DNA of 64,000 bases from Caenorhabditis remanei (taxonomy: Eukaryota; Nematoda; Chromadorea; Rhabditida; Rhabditidae). Numbering within the stretch: position 1 is the stretch's first letter; every line of letters begins with the position of its first letter. Of the stretch, positions 21,343-32,345 are shown in pieces. The notes below the pieces were generated by a model that saw only the letters and a program-made list of their open reading frames with translations, searched no databases and was not told the origin of the DNA. The stretch is taken from positions 14,074,001 through 14,138,000 of the forward strand of contig NC_071328.1 in the NCBI RefSeq assembly GCF_010183535.1, read 5' to 3'. A program made the translations under genes and the position numbers.

Positions 21343-21799
21343 CAGTACTGGCCATAAAGAATCCGGCAACTGCAGTTTTTAATTGAAAATGTTCAACTTT
21401 GTGAGTGTGACACGGCCTCCCTGATAGTCTCACAATATTGATTGTTTATGGAGTGTATAGATTACAGATAGAGCTTTATTTTTGTAGTTGACAACTTTTT
21501 TGTACGGGCACATCCTAAGAAGTTATCAATCCGCAAAGTATTTCCTTGCTATTTTTGCACTTTTCCAGTGCTAAAAGAAGAAATTTATGAGTTTTTTACA
21601 TAGACGGATGCACCTGTAACTTCTACAGATGCATCAGTACAAAAAAGTTGTCAACTACAAAAATGAAGCCCTATTTGTGATCTATACACTCCATAAACAA
21701 TCAATATTGTGAGACTATCAGGGAGGCCGTGCCACAGTCACAAAGTTGACAATTTTCAACTAAAAACTGCAAGTGTCGCAATCTTTATGGTCAGTACTG
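21343..21799. mobile_element. Tc1-like MITE, C family
   Basis: CAGTACTGGCCATAAAGAAT at the left and its near-complement ending GTCAGTACTG at the right, each flanked by TA. The termini resemble the Tc1 consensus CAGTGCTGGCCAAAAAGAT. The arms carry TTTGTAGTTGACAACTTTTT and its complement. No transposase. Confidence 0.75.
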
Positions 21800-21801
21800 T
21801 A

Positions 21802-22600
21802 AATAGTGTAGAGAAAAACGAAAAAGCTGGGATGTCATGAGGTGAACCCTCGTAAAAAACGCTTATTTTGGCAAAATCAATCCGTCTGACTTCTCCGCAC
21901 AGAAATGTAATATGAAAAATCTTTTAGAAATCCAAAAAGTTATTTCTATCACGACTGCATCCCGGTAACAATCAAGATAGTGATAACCCAGGTCCCCGTT
22001 AGAAACAAAAGAAGAATACGAGAAAAATGGCAGAGCGCAGAATAGGCTAGCGTCTGGGTGAAACAGTGTGTGAGATGCACAACGCGCAGGCCAAGTGACC
22101 CAGCACAGCCGATTAAGAGGACAGATGGAGACTGTCACGTCACTAGCCTGCCTACACCAACGTTATGTGGGTAGCTGGCCTTGTAGAATCAATATTTGTA
22201 AGATAGTAGGTAGAGGGGGACAGGGGGGACAGAATCTACTAATAGAAGATTTATAATTCAGCCACAAGGCCTAGATATTACTTGTTCACAATGCCTGCGG
22301 GTCCAGTCGAAGATCAGGACAGAGGCCCAGAGAGACCCCCCTGTATGCGCCGTTAGAGACCTAGAACCTTCGAATGAGCTGTGCACACGGCAAAACAAAA
22401 AAAACAGTTTGGGAGAAGGAACGGGACAAGAGAAAGGGAAAAACCAGCGACAGGAGCCGTGGAGAAAAATGTGTAGGAGTAAAACCTCGCTCCTCACAAG
22501 GGAACCTTTTTCATTCACCGGTTAAGAATTTGCTGAAACTTGGCACACATGTGCAATACTGGCCATAAAGAATGCGATACATTATCCAAATTTGTGGTAG
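21802..22600. other. No gene seen
   Basis: Unique-looking sequence without supported exons. A worn C-family end (ACTGGCCATAAAGAATGCGA) is at 22558-22580. Confidence 0.3.
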
Positions 22601-22719
22601 ATTTCTTTTTTATAAAATTTTATTGATGCTAAATAAATAAAAATACATCAAAAGCATAATAAAAAAAGAATCGGGATGAAAAAAAAGCGAAATTGAAAGA
22701 TGTGCTTAGATCATGTGCA

Positions 22720-23104
22720 CTAGACGTTTGTCACGACATCTTCAGCATTGTCGTTAGAGCGTTGTTCGGAATGAGCATCTTCCGCCGGATGTCTCCTCAT
22801 TCAAGACCTAATGTGGCACTTTTTACGGAAACTTTAAAAAAAAATAGCGTGAATGCCTCTTCATTCGACATGATCTCGTAGAAGCTCTCATCGTTCGTGT
22901 CGTTTCCAATGACAACTCTAGAAGCCAAATGGTAAATTTCAAGTTATCGATTGACAAGTTTACCTGGTACGCTGGAGGTGCGTTATCGTAGGCCAGCATA
23001 TCCTCGTTAGTTGGTGGAAATCCCATACGAACTCTTGCCAATCCTTCAAGCGGCGGTCGATGAAGGACAACACGGTCGGAAGAAGGACTTGAGGGAACGA
23101 GTAC
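22720..23104 (-). pseudogene. Decayed gene, proline-rich exon
   Basis: Exon 22964-23104 is well formed (TTTTCAG acceptor, GTAAAC donor, 47 codons) and reads LVPSSPSSDRVVLHRPP, ARVRMGFPPTNEDMLAYD, NAPPAYQ. The following segment (22840-22917, VVIGNDTNDESFYEIMSNEE) is in the wrong phase for a direct join and runs into TAA. PPAY near the C-terminus could be a WW-binding motif. No family recognised. Confidence 0.3.
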
Positions 23105-23142
23105 CTGAAAACAATGCTTGAATATCTTATTATCAAAAAATC

Positions 23143-23445
23143 CATACTTGCAAACCGGGCCGGCGCGTAACTCGCTTCAAACTCATTATTATGAGCTCAA
23201 AAATATACAAAAATGTAGATCTCGACGATTTCACTTTGACAATCTATAACTTTCATGGTACTGTCCATACAAAAAAATGGTCAATTACAAAAATGATGTA
23301 CTATTTTTGCTCTGTTCAGCCGTACAAAATTGAGTTTATCGGACAATCAGGAGACACCGAAAAACACTGTCAAAGTTGGTCATCTTCCGCTGAAAACGGC
23401 CAAAGTTGATAACGTTTTGTCCGGTATTGTACATGTTTTCTGGCA
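23143..23445. mobile_element. A-family left arm fused to B-family arm
   Basis: CATACTTGCAAACCGGGCCG runs for about 90 bases as an A element, then at GTAGATCTCGACGA switches to a B-family right arm ending TTTTGTCCGGTATTGTA. Confidence 0.5.
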
Positions 23446-23529
23446 GTGCAGTTATAATGAGTAATTTTGCAAACTGATACATCAGTTAACAGAGGATTTG
23501 TTAAAAGAACCCTAGGTTCCATCAATTTG

Positions 23530-23615
23530 GTCATCACACTGACAAATTACAGTGACAAATTACACTGACCATCTTACACTGACCAAATTACAACACTGAC
23601 CAAAATTTCTTTTCT
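23530..23615. repeat. ACACTGACCAAATTACA unit cluster
   Basis: Several spaced copies of ACACTGACC/ACAGTGACAAATTAC. Related clusters lie at 2845-2870, 36350-36430, 36555-36610, 45570-45800 and 62650-62700. Confidence 0.45.
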
Positions 23616-23670
23616 GATAGCAAGAGTTTTCAGCATGATATCAGTCGGTGATACGGTCACTCCCAAAAAC

Positions 23671-23912
23671 CATACTTGCAAAACGGGCCGAAACGGGCCG
23701 ACACGGGCCGGCGCGTAACTCGCGTAAAACTCAATATTATGAGCTCAAAATATACCAAAATGTAGATCTCAACGGGTTCTATGTCCGTGATCTATTACGG
23801 GCCGGATGACTATTCGTTAATGTGCCGCGGGCCGGGAAAAAGAGCCAAAAAACGCAAAAATGGCCAAAAAATATCATAATATTGCGTTTTAAGCGAGTTA
23901 CGCGGTGAGGTG
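23671..23912. mobile_element. A-family hAT palindrome, right part deleted
   Basis: Starts CATACTTGCAAAACGGGCCG and keeps the left arm with GATGACTATTCGTTAATGTG, then jumps to the terminal CGAGTTACGCG and stops without a proper right end. The 23913-24570 stretch after it holds no supported gene. Confidence 0.5.
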
Positions 23913-24570
23913 GACGTCGCATGGAATGACTCCCGACTGGCTCTACAAAATTTGCAAATTTTTCGGCTTATTCGATAGATTCTACAAAGAAAATGACAAG
24001 TCTGATAGTGAGAGTTTTCCCGGTGACTTGACCTGACTCTCAACACGGATGAAAAATAAGAAAAGTTTCAACAAAATTTTAAAAAGGTTTTTTTTGTAAA
24101 TACTAGCCAATAAACAGAATTAACTGGAATTATTAAATTACAGATAACTACAAAGTGAAAGTTAGTCATCAAAAATCTTGGTTATTCGTGCGTGAGAAAA
24201 ATAACTTATTAGAAAATACGATTTGCATACTCCGTTAAGGGAACTGATACGAACTTTCCGCCTGTATCCAGATGAGAAATATGCGAGAGTGCAAATCTCG
24301 AGGTTTGATTTGTGCATCATCCTGTTTGTGAAACATTTTAGGGTTCGCTAAGAATGAAAAAGAGGGATACCCAACCGAACAATTTCTATCAACTAACTCA
24401 AAGAACGAGTTACTCCGATTTTGGATTATAAAGACAAAGTTTCGAAAGAGAAAATACATGAAACCGACATTCAACGATTAGGAATCGAACAATCTATGTA
24501 TTTGTTTCGGAGTTAAATGCTTTTGAGTAAGTTTCCGTGAATTCAATGAAACTCAACTAAATTCGTATAA

Positions 24571-25029
24571 TCTTTACTAATAATATTCACTAGATCTGTT
24601 TGTAAATTTGTATGTCGCCGACTCTAGCGCTTTCTGTACTGAACCGTTTGCAATGAAACACACGGCCGCGCCACTGTGGCATACACAGGTAAAGCGCGAT
24701 GGATCCATTATGGATGAAACGCGGATCGCGCGGATGCTGTGGGTATGTCAGATGGATCCATTATGGATCCATATGGATCCACGCGTGTCAGATGGATCCA
24801 TTATGGATCCATATGGATCCATCCACGGAAACTCGAGGGCGACCGCCATCCACCCCATCCATATTCCATCCGCGCGCGATCCGCGTTTTAAATGTGGACC
24901 CATTAGGGATCCTATGTGGATCCATATTCGATATGGACGCATATGGACCCACAATGGATCCATCGCGCTTTACCTGTGTAGTGATAAAGAGGGATGCGCG
25001 GCAATCGAAGCAACGAGAGTTCAATCCCT
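24571..25029 (+). mobile_element. Helitron-like element carrying a tRNA-like segment
   Basis: 5' end A/TCTTTACTAATAATATTCAC and the internal GTATGTCGCCGACTC word match the head of the Helitron at 30305. A tRNA-like pair follows: A box TGGCATAGTGA (split by an insertion) and B box GAGTTCAATCCC near 25017. The 3' end is tentatively CCCTGG before T at 25029; no clear hairpin, so that boundary is weak. Confidence 0.45.
24684..24978. mobile_element. GGATCC-rich TA-target MITE
   Basis: Ends CACAGGTAAAGCGCGATGGA, inverted repeat of about 27 bp, flanked by TA on both sides (24682-24683, 24979-24980). The interior is a series of ATGGATCCATTATGGATCCA-like palindromic words, readable as Met-Asp-Pro repeats on both strands. 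Same terminal class as 6166-7304. Removing it restores TGGCATAGTGA, an A-box-like sequence. Confidence 0.75.
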
Positions 25030-25295
25030 GGTAGTGTCATAATTTTTTTTACTATTGATCAGTATGAAAACTACTAATAGTAAGGAATCTAAAAACTTTT
25101 AGATGAGTACTCCCATTTCCATCTTGCCTTTTTTGATGGTTTAGTGGTTTTAAAGAATGATACTGTCAGTTGATTTGTTTGTGCTCCGTCTAGGACAAGT
25201 TTGTATTTGATCTCGTACGTTTTCTCAAGAATTTTCGCTGGTTTTTTTGAAAGGGTTCTGTTTATCTATCGAACTTTGAAATAGGTAAAATCTTA

Positions 25296-25989
25296 GGTTG
25301 GTGCATAAATTTTTTTTTGAGGGTGTGAATTTCGACTTCTTTTTCTGAGCCGTGAGACTGTTTTTAAGCCCAAATTTTTTTTTCTTTTTACAAGTAATCA
25401 GCAGTAGGTGCATTGCTCTAAAATTGTGCAAATATGTAGTGGATTGATTCAGAAGTACGAGCTGTAGGCTTCATGTAACTCGAAAATCAAGTTATTTAGA
25501 TTCTATAGACTTCACGCTTCCCGTGAAAAAAGACAAATCACGTGAAGATCTACAACAGAGTGAATTTAGATACATCAATGTCTAATCTACTCAATTGAAA
25601 CAGTTTTGACCAATTTCCTTACCTAGAGTCAAAGAAAAATCGAGAATATTTGCACCTCCCTAAACTGCCGATCTTCGCTTTTCTTCAGGGACTTGCACTG
25701 AACTATCGTTGCTTTGTTGGAATGTTTTTATTTGTTTTTTATAAATATATTTCCTTGCTGTTTTAATTTCGTACAGTTCACCCATTCTTGTCAACTCTCA
25801 CTAGGAAAAAACTAGAGTCGAAGAATAGTACCAAAAAAGGGTTCTTCGGGTGTTTTTACTTGTCTGCCGCTGAAATTAGGCAGATGACGGGCGTCAAGTC
25901 ACTGGTATAATCACAATGACTTATAGATACTAACCAACTACATTTCTCATTATGTGTGCAAAAAAAAGAAAGAAACTTATGCACCAACC
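25296..25989. mobile_element. Mariner-like non-autonomous element
   Basis: Inverted ends GGTTGGTGCATAA / TTATGCACCAACC, each flanked by TA. The word TTAGGTTGGTGCA is the widely recognised terminus of mariner elements. About 0.7 kb; no transposase DDE frame seen. Confidence 0.75.
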
Positions 25990-26600
25990 TATTAGTTTAA
26001 AAGTATTTTAGTCGCTGAACCGTCAAAAATTCAGGAGACAAACCTTTTTGTATTAAACCAGACTAAAAAAGATTCCCGCGTTAATAAAAAAAAATTGATA
26101 AATTCTGGGGGAGGGAGGCGGCATCGCCAACAGTCCAATCATCAGAAGGTCGAATACATAACTTATGTTCGCAGAAAAGGGTATACCTGGTTGTATGTCT
26201 GTGTCCGTTGTCCTCAATCGACGAAACGGCGACATCAGAAAACTTTAGTCAAGTTTACCGGATACTGGGGTCCGTCAATATTGAATTGCTTTTAGACGTT
26301 CGTATAACAATTTTTCTATCAGCAGTATGGTAGGTGACACGTGGATGACCATTAGACTGACGATTGAGAATGTTTTAGATTCGTTCCGAATGCTTTAGAC
26401 TCGCACCGCCGTTCTGACTATTGAGGACAACGGACGCACAGACATAGAGACAAATAAACAAAAGACAATTTTTTCAAACACAAGTTATGTGTCCAAACTC
26501 TATTGAAACAATAAACTGGTAGGAAGGAACGATGTCGAAAAAATAATTCAATTCAGTGACAAAACTATCACTTTTTTACTTTTTCAGAAAATTCCAGGCG
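25990..26600. other. No gene seen
   Basis: No exon downstream of the SET gene's last supported exon could be identified here. A short TGTCTGTGCGTCCG / TGTCTGTGTCCGTTGTCC pair is present in inverted order at about 26190-26450. Confidence 0.3.
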
Positions 26601-26609
26601 AAAACTCAC

Positions 26610-27650
26610 ATTTCTTGATGTTGCGACGAGCAGTGGTCGTTGTTGTCGGAGTTTTCAAAGATTTGAGTTGACGATGATTTCGAAGACGACGAAGAGTTTG
26701 AGCTTTTGATACGAAAGTATCAGTAGAAGCTGCTCCGGAAGCTGATGGTGTTGGAACGTTTTTGGATTTTGGACGATGTTGAGAAAGTTTTTTAGTTGGT
26801 TGTTCAGAAATGTTGTTGTCACGACACTGAAATGAACTGTTCTGAATTCAGGTTTTGTCTACTTCTTTGACTCAAACGTTGTCATTTCAAATTCAGAGAA
26901 AAATGCTGTTTTCGAATTGGTTGGACAGCTTGGAGAACTTTAGTAACTGTATCAATTTATTCAGTGTAGCAACTGACACTGACCCAAAACTCACCGTCAT
27001 TTTTTCACAAATTTCGGATCCATTTGACTCTTCCCTCTCTATATTTTCCACAGATTCCAAACAACTGCGCTCCAAGGGGCAAACGGAATTATCCGAAGTG
27101 TGCTTGACACACTTCAAAGGGACCATAGAATCCTTCCAATCTGAGTCGAATGGAAGAGTGACTTCGTCGTTTCTTTTGATTGTCTTTGTAGCAACCATCA
27201 TAATGCCCAACGTTGATTCGGATCCCAAAATGCGTTTTAGAACACTATTTGGATTACAAGATCTTCTCGTGAATTTCGAATCTATCCCAAGTTTTTCGGT
27301 GTCGATACAAATTGCGTCTCTCCTTTTTGATGACAATCCGTCATAGCGGAACATGAACTTTCCTCCACCAGCTGGCCTTACCAATTCTGTCTGCAGCGCC
27401 ACAAGCCCATTCATTTCCAAAATGACACCACCAGCTGGGACGAACTTTGAGGCAATCAGTGCCTCCTCACCGGTATCAACAAACATTCTACACGCATTTC
27501 TGTGAAGACGTAAATCATGGAGAACAGCGTCGGCATCATCATTCGTCTGTTCCAGTTTGGCGAGGAGAGCGTTGGCTAGTGGAGAATGTGCGTTGAGTTT
27601 TGCGAAATTCACCGCTTTTTTCAAATAACTTACCTTGACAACCTCCGAAG
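26610..27650 (-). CDS. SET-domain protein of the SET-9/SET-26 (MLL5-like) type
   Basis: Exon 26995-27650 (approximate 5' limit) and exon 26610-26826 join in phase (GTGAG donor, TTTCAG acceptor). The first encodes HSPLANALLAKLEQTND, CRMFVDTGEEALIASKFVPA, AGGVILEMNG, then the core C-terminal SET signature RRSCNPNSVLK and MMVATKTIKRNDEVTLPFD, ending in a Cys-bearing post-SET segment. The second is basic and Ser/Thr-rich (KKLSQHRPKSKNVPTPS). Such proteins associate with H3K4me3 chromatin; their lysine methyltransferase activity is debated. C. elegans SET-9/SET-26 have a PHD finger before SET; none is visible upstream here, because F-type and hAT repeats start immediately. The second exon ends in a GTGAG donor with no exon found after it. 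So this is a paralog fragment or a truncated gene. Confidence 0.7.
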
Positions 27651-27659
27651 CAATAAAAA

Positions 27660-28300
27660 TCAGTAATTAGTACTCAAAAATAATCAAATAGTTGTTTTTC
27701 GGCATTTATTCAGTAAAACGCCAAGAATAATAAGTAAAGAGGAGGAATGATGAAGGTAGTGGAGAAGAGAAGCGCGTCATTTCCACACTCTCTGCTTCCC
27801 TAATCACTCTCTCAATTTTATGTACTCTCTCACTCAAAAATAGGGGTAGAACAGCAATCGGTCGTTTAAAGGGGGGAATACATGATGAAATAGTAATGGA
27901 ATGAGGGAAATGTCCCCCTCTTCATTGGAATATGTTCAGTGGGGCGCCCTTGCTGAGTAAAGAAAGGAGGAGGTTCATACTTGCAACGGGCCGGACCGGG
28001 CCGGGCCGTGACGAAAATTTCCAAGGCCCAGCTCGGCCCGGCTGAAAATTTTGAACTGAAATTTTGAACGAAAATTTGAATTTTTTTTCAAAAATTCGAC
28101 TTTTTTTTTTGATAGTTATGCATCAAAAATTGAAATTTTTAATGTAAAATTTCAAAAAAATTCAAAAAAATTGGTAAAAAATAGGTGCCTCTATTTGAAG
28201 CCGGGCCTTGAAAATTCTCTAGCTGCCCGGCCCGGGCCGGGCCGTAAATATGCAAGTACGAGGAGGTTGATTAGCGGCGGCGCCATTAGTCGAAATCTAT
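27660..28300 (-). repeat. F-type repeat in inverted orientation
   Basis: GGCATTTATTCAGTAAAACG at about 27700, CTCTCTCACTC, GGTAGAACAGCAATCGGTCG, GGGCGCCCTTGCTGAGTAAA and, after a hAT insertion, GCGGCGGCGCCATTAGTCGA. It reads as the inverse of 1230-1570 and 5300-5525. It abuts the 5' end of the SET gene. Confidence 0.5.
27976..28260. mobile_element. Complete GGCCC-type hAT element
   Basis: CATACTTGCAACGGGCCGG to GCCGTAAATATGCAAGTACG, perfect 8-bp duplication AGGAGGTT (27968-27975, 28261-28268). Arms of GGCCC words around an AT-rich core. Confidence 0.8.
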
Positions 28301-28473
28301 ATTTTTATAGTTTTTGAAATACATAATGTTAAAAAGGGTCTCAATTGTTCTCACTTTCCAGAATCGTGATAGTTGTCTTTCTTATAAACATTTATTGTGA
28401 AGAAATTTAGGTATATAAATAAATACATCGTTAAAGGAAAAGTGTTAGAGGGGTTGACCTTCAGACAATGTCG

Positions 28474-28676
28474 CTACACACAGGGAGAGTTATGATCTTC
28501 ATTCAAAAATGAAGATGTACCCGCTCTGAGAACTAATCTAGAAAACTGGATAGTCCTATTGATGACACATGCAGAAATTTGAAAACAACTCGACGAAACC
28601 CGTGGTATCAACTTGTCATCATCATCGTCTAGACCCTCCGAACTATTTCCGGAATCTACCGTATGATTATTATGAC
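28474..28676 (-). pseudogene. Exon with acidic run, duplicated at 44.8 kb
   Basis: After CCTAG an open stretch reads HNNHTVDSGNSSEGLDDDDD then KLIPRVSSSCFQ and runs to a stop. The copy at about 44720-44870 has the same order but contains in-frame stops. The stretch is acidic/Ser-rich with no domain. Confidence 0.35.
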
Positions 28677-28978
28677 CTAGGTCAAGGGACCAAAATACCA
28701 AAATGACCGATTTCCAAACTTTTCGAAAAACGCAAAACTTGAGTTGATAGTGCTACATATGGTAGTGTTATGAGTGACACCCTATCAAAGCGAAGTTGTA
28801 AACGTCGAACTGATTAGAAAGACTGTCAACATGATCATAAAACTTGATCATCTATGTTGGAAACATATACAGTTTTGACCTTAATTTCAACATTCTTTTG
28901 ACGAATGAAACCTGAAAAATAATCAAATACAAGACGTGTTTTCAACTAACACTTCATTCATTCTAAAAAATATAATAA

Positions 28979-29342
28979 TCAGAATTCGAACCACAGAAGG
29001 CATTGGGGGAAGACGTTTCCATTGCTCTCCAAGGCGACTCCCTTCCAGCTGAAGTACTCCGCGATTGACACCAAGCGACCATATCTGCGGCTGTAGAATC
29101 GGTACTTGTAGGGGCTGTAAGTAAGAAAAACCATTTTCCAAATGAGGGGAAAAGGGGGAAAAACGTACTAAGCCTCAAGCCATTCAATTTTGCTTCTGAA
29201 TGTGAAGTCAAGGTTGCGGGGAGCCACGATGAATGGTCCCAAAGTCGAAAGAATTGCATTGACCTCGGATGTTGGGCGACGTGATCATCCGGGGATGAGC
29301 ACGTCTAATTAATCCCAGCAATGCACGAAAACCATCTTCAAC
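28979..29342 (-). pseudogene. PAZ-like exon pair, frame-disrupted
   Basis: Exon 29169-29342 joins in phase (donor GTACGT, acceptor TTACAG) to exon 28979-29114. The join reads IVAPRNLDFTFRSKIEWLEA, YPYKYRFYSRRYG, RLVSIAEYFSWKGVALES, NGNVFPQCLL. V-S-I-A-E-Y-F followed by N-V-F-P resembles the second half of an Argonaute PAZ domain. The 5' part of the upstream exon is out of frame (TGA after VLIPG) compared with the intact copy at 30685-30827, consistent with a small deletion. Homologous remains lie at 35.7 and 45.2-45.4 kb. Confidence 0.4.
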
Positions 29343-29648
29343 CTATAAACAGTAAAATATTGTAGAAATATAATATCCCTTACAGTTCAAGCACACTCCC
29401 ATCTTGGCTGCATAGCCCATTCGTGTTGCCGCTGTCAGTGTCCTACAACGCTGTCTTTGGATGGTGTCTCCTGCTTTGGTCTCTGTAAGTACGTATGCTT
29501 TTCTGAAAGATTTTCCAATGGAATCACACAAATTAAGAAAAAGGACTGGAATGAAAGTGTCAAACCGAGAAAAACTATTTTCAGTGTTTATGACGGGCTT
29601 TTATAGTCACTTTTTCGTCCCGCCTGGATTCCATATCTTTCAGGACCT

Positions 29649-30092
29649 CGTCAAAAAGGTATCAACTTTGGCTATTTTCAGTGGAAAATGACCAACTTTG
29701 ACAGTGTATTTTGGTGTCACCTGATTGTCCGATAAACTCAAGTTTATATGGGTTGGATAGAGCAAAAATAGTACATCATTTTTGTAATTGGCCATTTTTT
29801 TGTATGGACACTACCATGAAAGTTATAGATTGTCAAAGTGAAAATCTCCAAAATTTTGTTAATTTGCATTGAAATTAGTCGATTTCAGGGAGTAATGGGT
29901 TTCTTTACCTGTAACTTCCATGGTAGTGTCCCTACAAAAAAATGGTCAACTACAAAAATGATGTGCTATTATTGGTCTGTCTAACCCATATAAACTTGAG
30001 TTTATCGGACAATCAGGTAACACCGAAATACACTGTCAAAGTTGGTCATTTTCCACTGAAAACAGCCAAAGTTGATACCTTTTTGTCCGGTT
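29649..30092. mobile_element. Tc1-like MITE, B family
   Basis: Inverted arms beginning GTCAAAAAGGTATCAACTTT and ending TTGATACCTTTTTGTCCGG. The centre contains TGTTAATTTGCATTGAAATT. The extreme termini are worn. Confidence 0.6.
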
Positions 30093-30304
30093 CTTTTGAG
30101 GACTTCAAAACTCAAAATAAAGTAAGATTTTTTGGGATTTGATGGAAACGTTTGCTCCTAGTTACTATACTACTCGAAACAATTTTTTCGAAAACTGAAA
30201 ATTAAAAGTAAAAATCATTCACCACAAGCAGGGAATGTAGTGACAAAGTTTATTATTGAATTTTCCAAAACTGTTCTTATTGAAATTAGATAAATGTTCG
30301 GGAA

Positions 30305-30659
30305 TCTTTACTATTAACAAACGCAAACGGCTGTATGTTTGTTTGTCTGTCGCCGATCCTACCGCCCTTCCTACTGAACCGATTTTCTTCAAATTTGGAC
30401 CAAAAGATCAGAAATTTTCTCTTAATGATGCCCGTCTATTTTTTTAGTTTGAATAGGTCTCGACTAGGTCACTAGGTGAAAAAACGTGGTTTTCAAGCCT
30501 TTCAGTGGCTTTTGTTTCCGAAATAGGAAAATAGGAGTTCACGGGGGAAATAATTATAGAACATTTTCATTCTTCAAATGAATTCATTTCTTCAAATTTT
30601 CAACACGTGCGGTGTAGAAAAGGAGGTTGAGCAGCCGTAAGGCTGCGTTAACCGACTGG
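30305..30659 (+). mobile_element. Non-autonomous Helitron
   Basis: Inserted between A (30304) and T (30660). Starts TCTTTACTATTAACAAACG; ends with the hairpin GCAGCCGTAAGGCTGC then GTTAACCGACTGG (CTRR). The head contains GTTTGTTTGTCTGTCGCCGA. All Helitron hallmarks are present; no Rep/helicase. Confidence 0.75.
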
Positions 30660-30684
30660 TTTCATGACAAGAGGAAAAACATAC

Positions 30685-30827
30685 TTTTGTATCCATTGGG
30701 CGAATGTGTCTTCATCTTTCTCTCCCAAAAACTGCATTGCTTCTGTAGCTTGTTTGATATCCTTAAAGGTCCATCCGGGTATGAGCACATCCAGTAGGTC
30801 CCAATAGTGGAGAGCCATATTTTCAAC
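30685..30827 (-). CDS. Intact exon of a duplicated gene family, unknown product
   Basis: Between TATAG and a GTATG donor the exon is open: VENMALHYWDLLDVLIPG, WTFKDIKQATEAMQFLGE, KDEDTFAQWIQK. The first 18 codons are shared with degraded copies at 29.3, 35.75 and 45.4 kb, which all lack two bases and are frame-shifted. Helical and charged, no domain named. It could belong to the same gene type as the PAZ-like exons, which follow the same leader sequence in the other copies. Confidence 0.4.
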
Positions 30828-30853
30828 CTATACAATTAAATATTAAAGATATA

Positions 30854-31190
30854 CAGTACCGCTCAATAAGATATGAATTTGAGCCGTTTTCAGTTGAAAT
30901 TGGCCAACTTTGAGAGTGTGTCATAATGATTCTGATTGTCACACCTGGTAGATTTTTTATGGATCCTACAGATCAAAAATAGAGTTCCATTTTTGTAGTT
31001 GACAACTTTTTTGTACGGACGCTCCCTAGAGAGTTACGGTCATTTTAAGCTCGAAAATCGCACAATTTCGGTCGATTTAAGGGAGAAATTACTTTGACGA
31101 TACGTAACTTGCTAGGGAGTGCTCGTACAGGAAAAGTGTCAACTACAAAAATGGAGCTCTATCTTTGATCTGTAGGATCCAATAAATACC
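30854..31190. mobile_element. Tc1-like MITE, D family, right end missing
   Basis: TA then CAGTACCGCTCAATAAGATA, arm with TTTTGTAGTTGACAACTTTT, second arm to GGATCCAATAAATACCAAC, where the duplicon at 31197 begins. Confidence 0.55.
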
Positions 31191-31196
31191 AACTAG

Positions 31197-31990
31197 GTGT
31201 GACAAGAGACTACGGTAGAAATCGACAAAATACGGAAAACGGACGTTTGAAATTCTCGTTAGTTGCGAAACGTCGTAGTCATTGAAAGTTGCAGTAAATT
31301 CTTCATTTTCCAGTGATTTTTTCAAACATTTAGTTTCGAAACGTCCCAAAATCGAACTTAAAGGAATGTTTTTGAATCAGGGTCACCAGAAATCAATTTT
31401 AAGCGGCAACTTTGCAAAAATTATCGAATTTTTCGAATATCTTACCTCCAAAACTACCAGAGCAAACGCAAAATAATAAAAATAAATAATTAGGCTTCAA
31501 AAATAATCAGATACATAGTTTTTCGGCATTTATTCAGTAAAACGCCTAGAATTGTGAGTAAAATAAAGAAGTAATAATGAAATAAGTGAAGGTGAAGAGG
31601 AGATGGGCGTGGCATGTTTGCTCTCTGCTTCTCTAACCACTCTCTCGATTTTATGTGCTCTCTCACTCTCTTATCAGTATGATAACATTATGAGAGGGAA
31701 AACGTACGATTTTTATTATTCTGTGTCCAACAGAACTGTGGGAAATATCTTTTTATCTTAAAAGGAAAGTCGGAAGTCGGATAGATTTTATGCTATAATT
31801 CCAGTTGTTTTGAGCTGGTTTTCAACATTTTCAATCAAATTTAAAGTAAAAAAGATCCGGACACTTGGAGTCGGGTACAGATTGTCCAGATGTCCGTCTG
31901 GTGGTCTGTGTATCTGTCTGTCCAGATGTCTTTGTGATTCGTGATGAACTTTCAACAACTTTCAGTATTGTCTGCTGAAGAATGTCACGC
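31197..31990 (-). repeat. Duplicon B, copy 1
   Basis: Collinear with 42266-43395: GAGACTACGGTAGA, GTTGCGAAACGTCGTA, the exon-like CTTACCTCCAAAACTACCAG, F-type terminal motif, and TCCGGACACTTGGAGTCGGG. This copy lacks the MITE found at 42487-42830. Reading on the minus strand it holds a promoter-like CT-rich region followed by a short first exon (donor GTAAG). Confidence 0.65.
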
Positions 31991-32094
31991 TCAGACAGGT
32001 CACTACAAAAAAGTGTCAACGTTGCCAAATGTCTAGTTTCAAAATGTCCTTGTCCCACAAATTTCTTGTGGGCTACAGTGTATTGAATAAACAT

Positions 32095-32345
32095 AAGACA
32101 ATAGTTCAAGTAGAATAGATTTATTGAGATAAAAAAGTCGAGATCAGAGAAAAAAGGGCGGAGCCAGAAGAGCAGCCGAGGGAAGAGATCGAGGAGATGA
32201 CATCAAAAGAGTGAGTGAAATTAAGAGGCGACATGCTGAAAATGACTACTCAGAAATGTTATCCATAGAGCGCACTTCCCCCACTGCCCCAATTAACCGC
32301 AACTCACATTTGCCTGCATTGTCCTTACTTTTAGAATCGTCTTCC
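32095..32345 (-). mobile_element. LTR-like fragment, inverted copy of 16030-16260
   Basis: Minus strand reads TTGTGGGCTCC-type unique end, CTCAATAAATCTATTCTAC and GGCTCCGCCC as in 16030-16260. Confidence 0.4.

Noticed and set aside
24608..25042. 144-codon frame rich in Met-Asp-Pro and Ile-His
   Set aside because: Produced by GGATCC palindromic words; equivalent frames exist on both strands.
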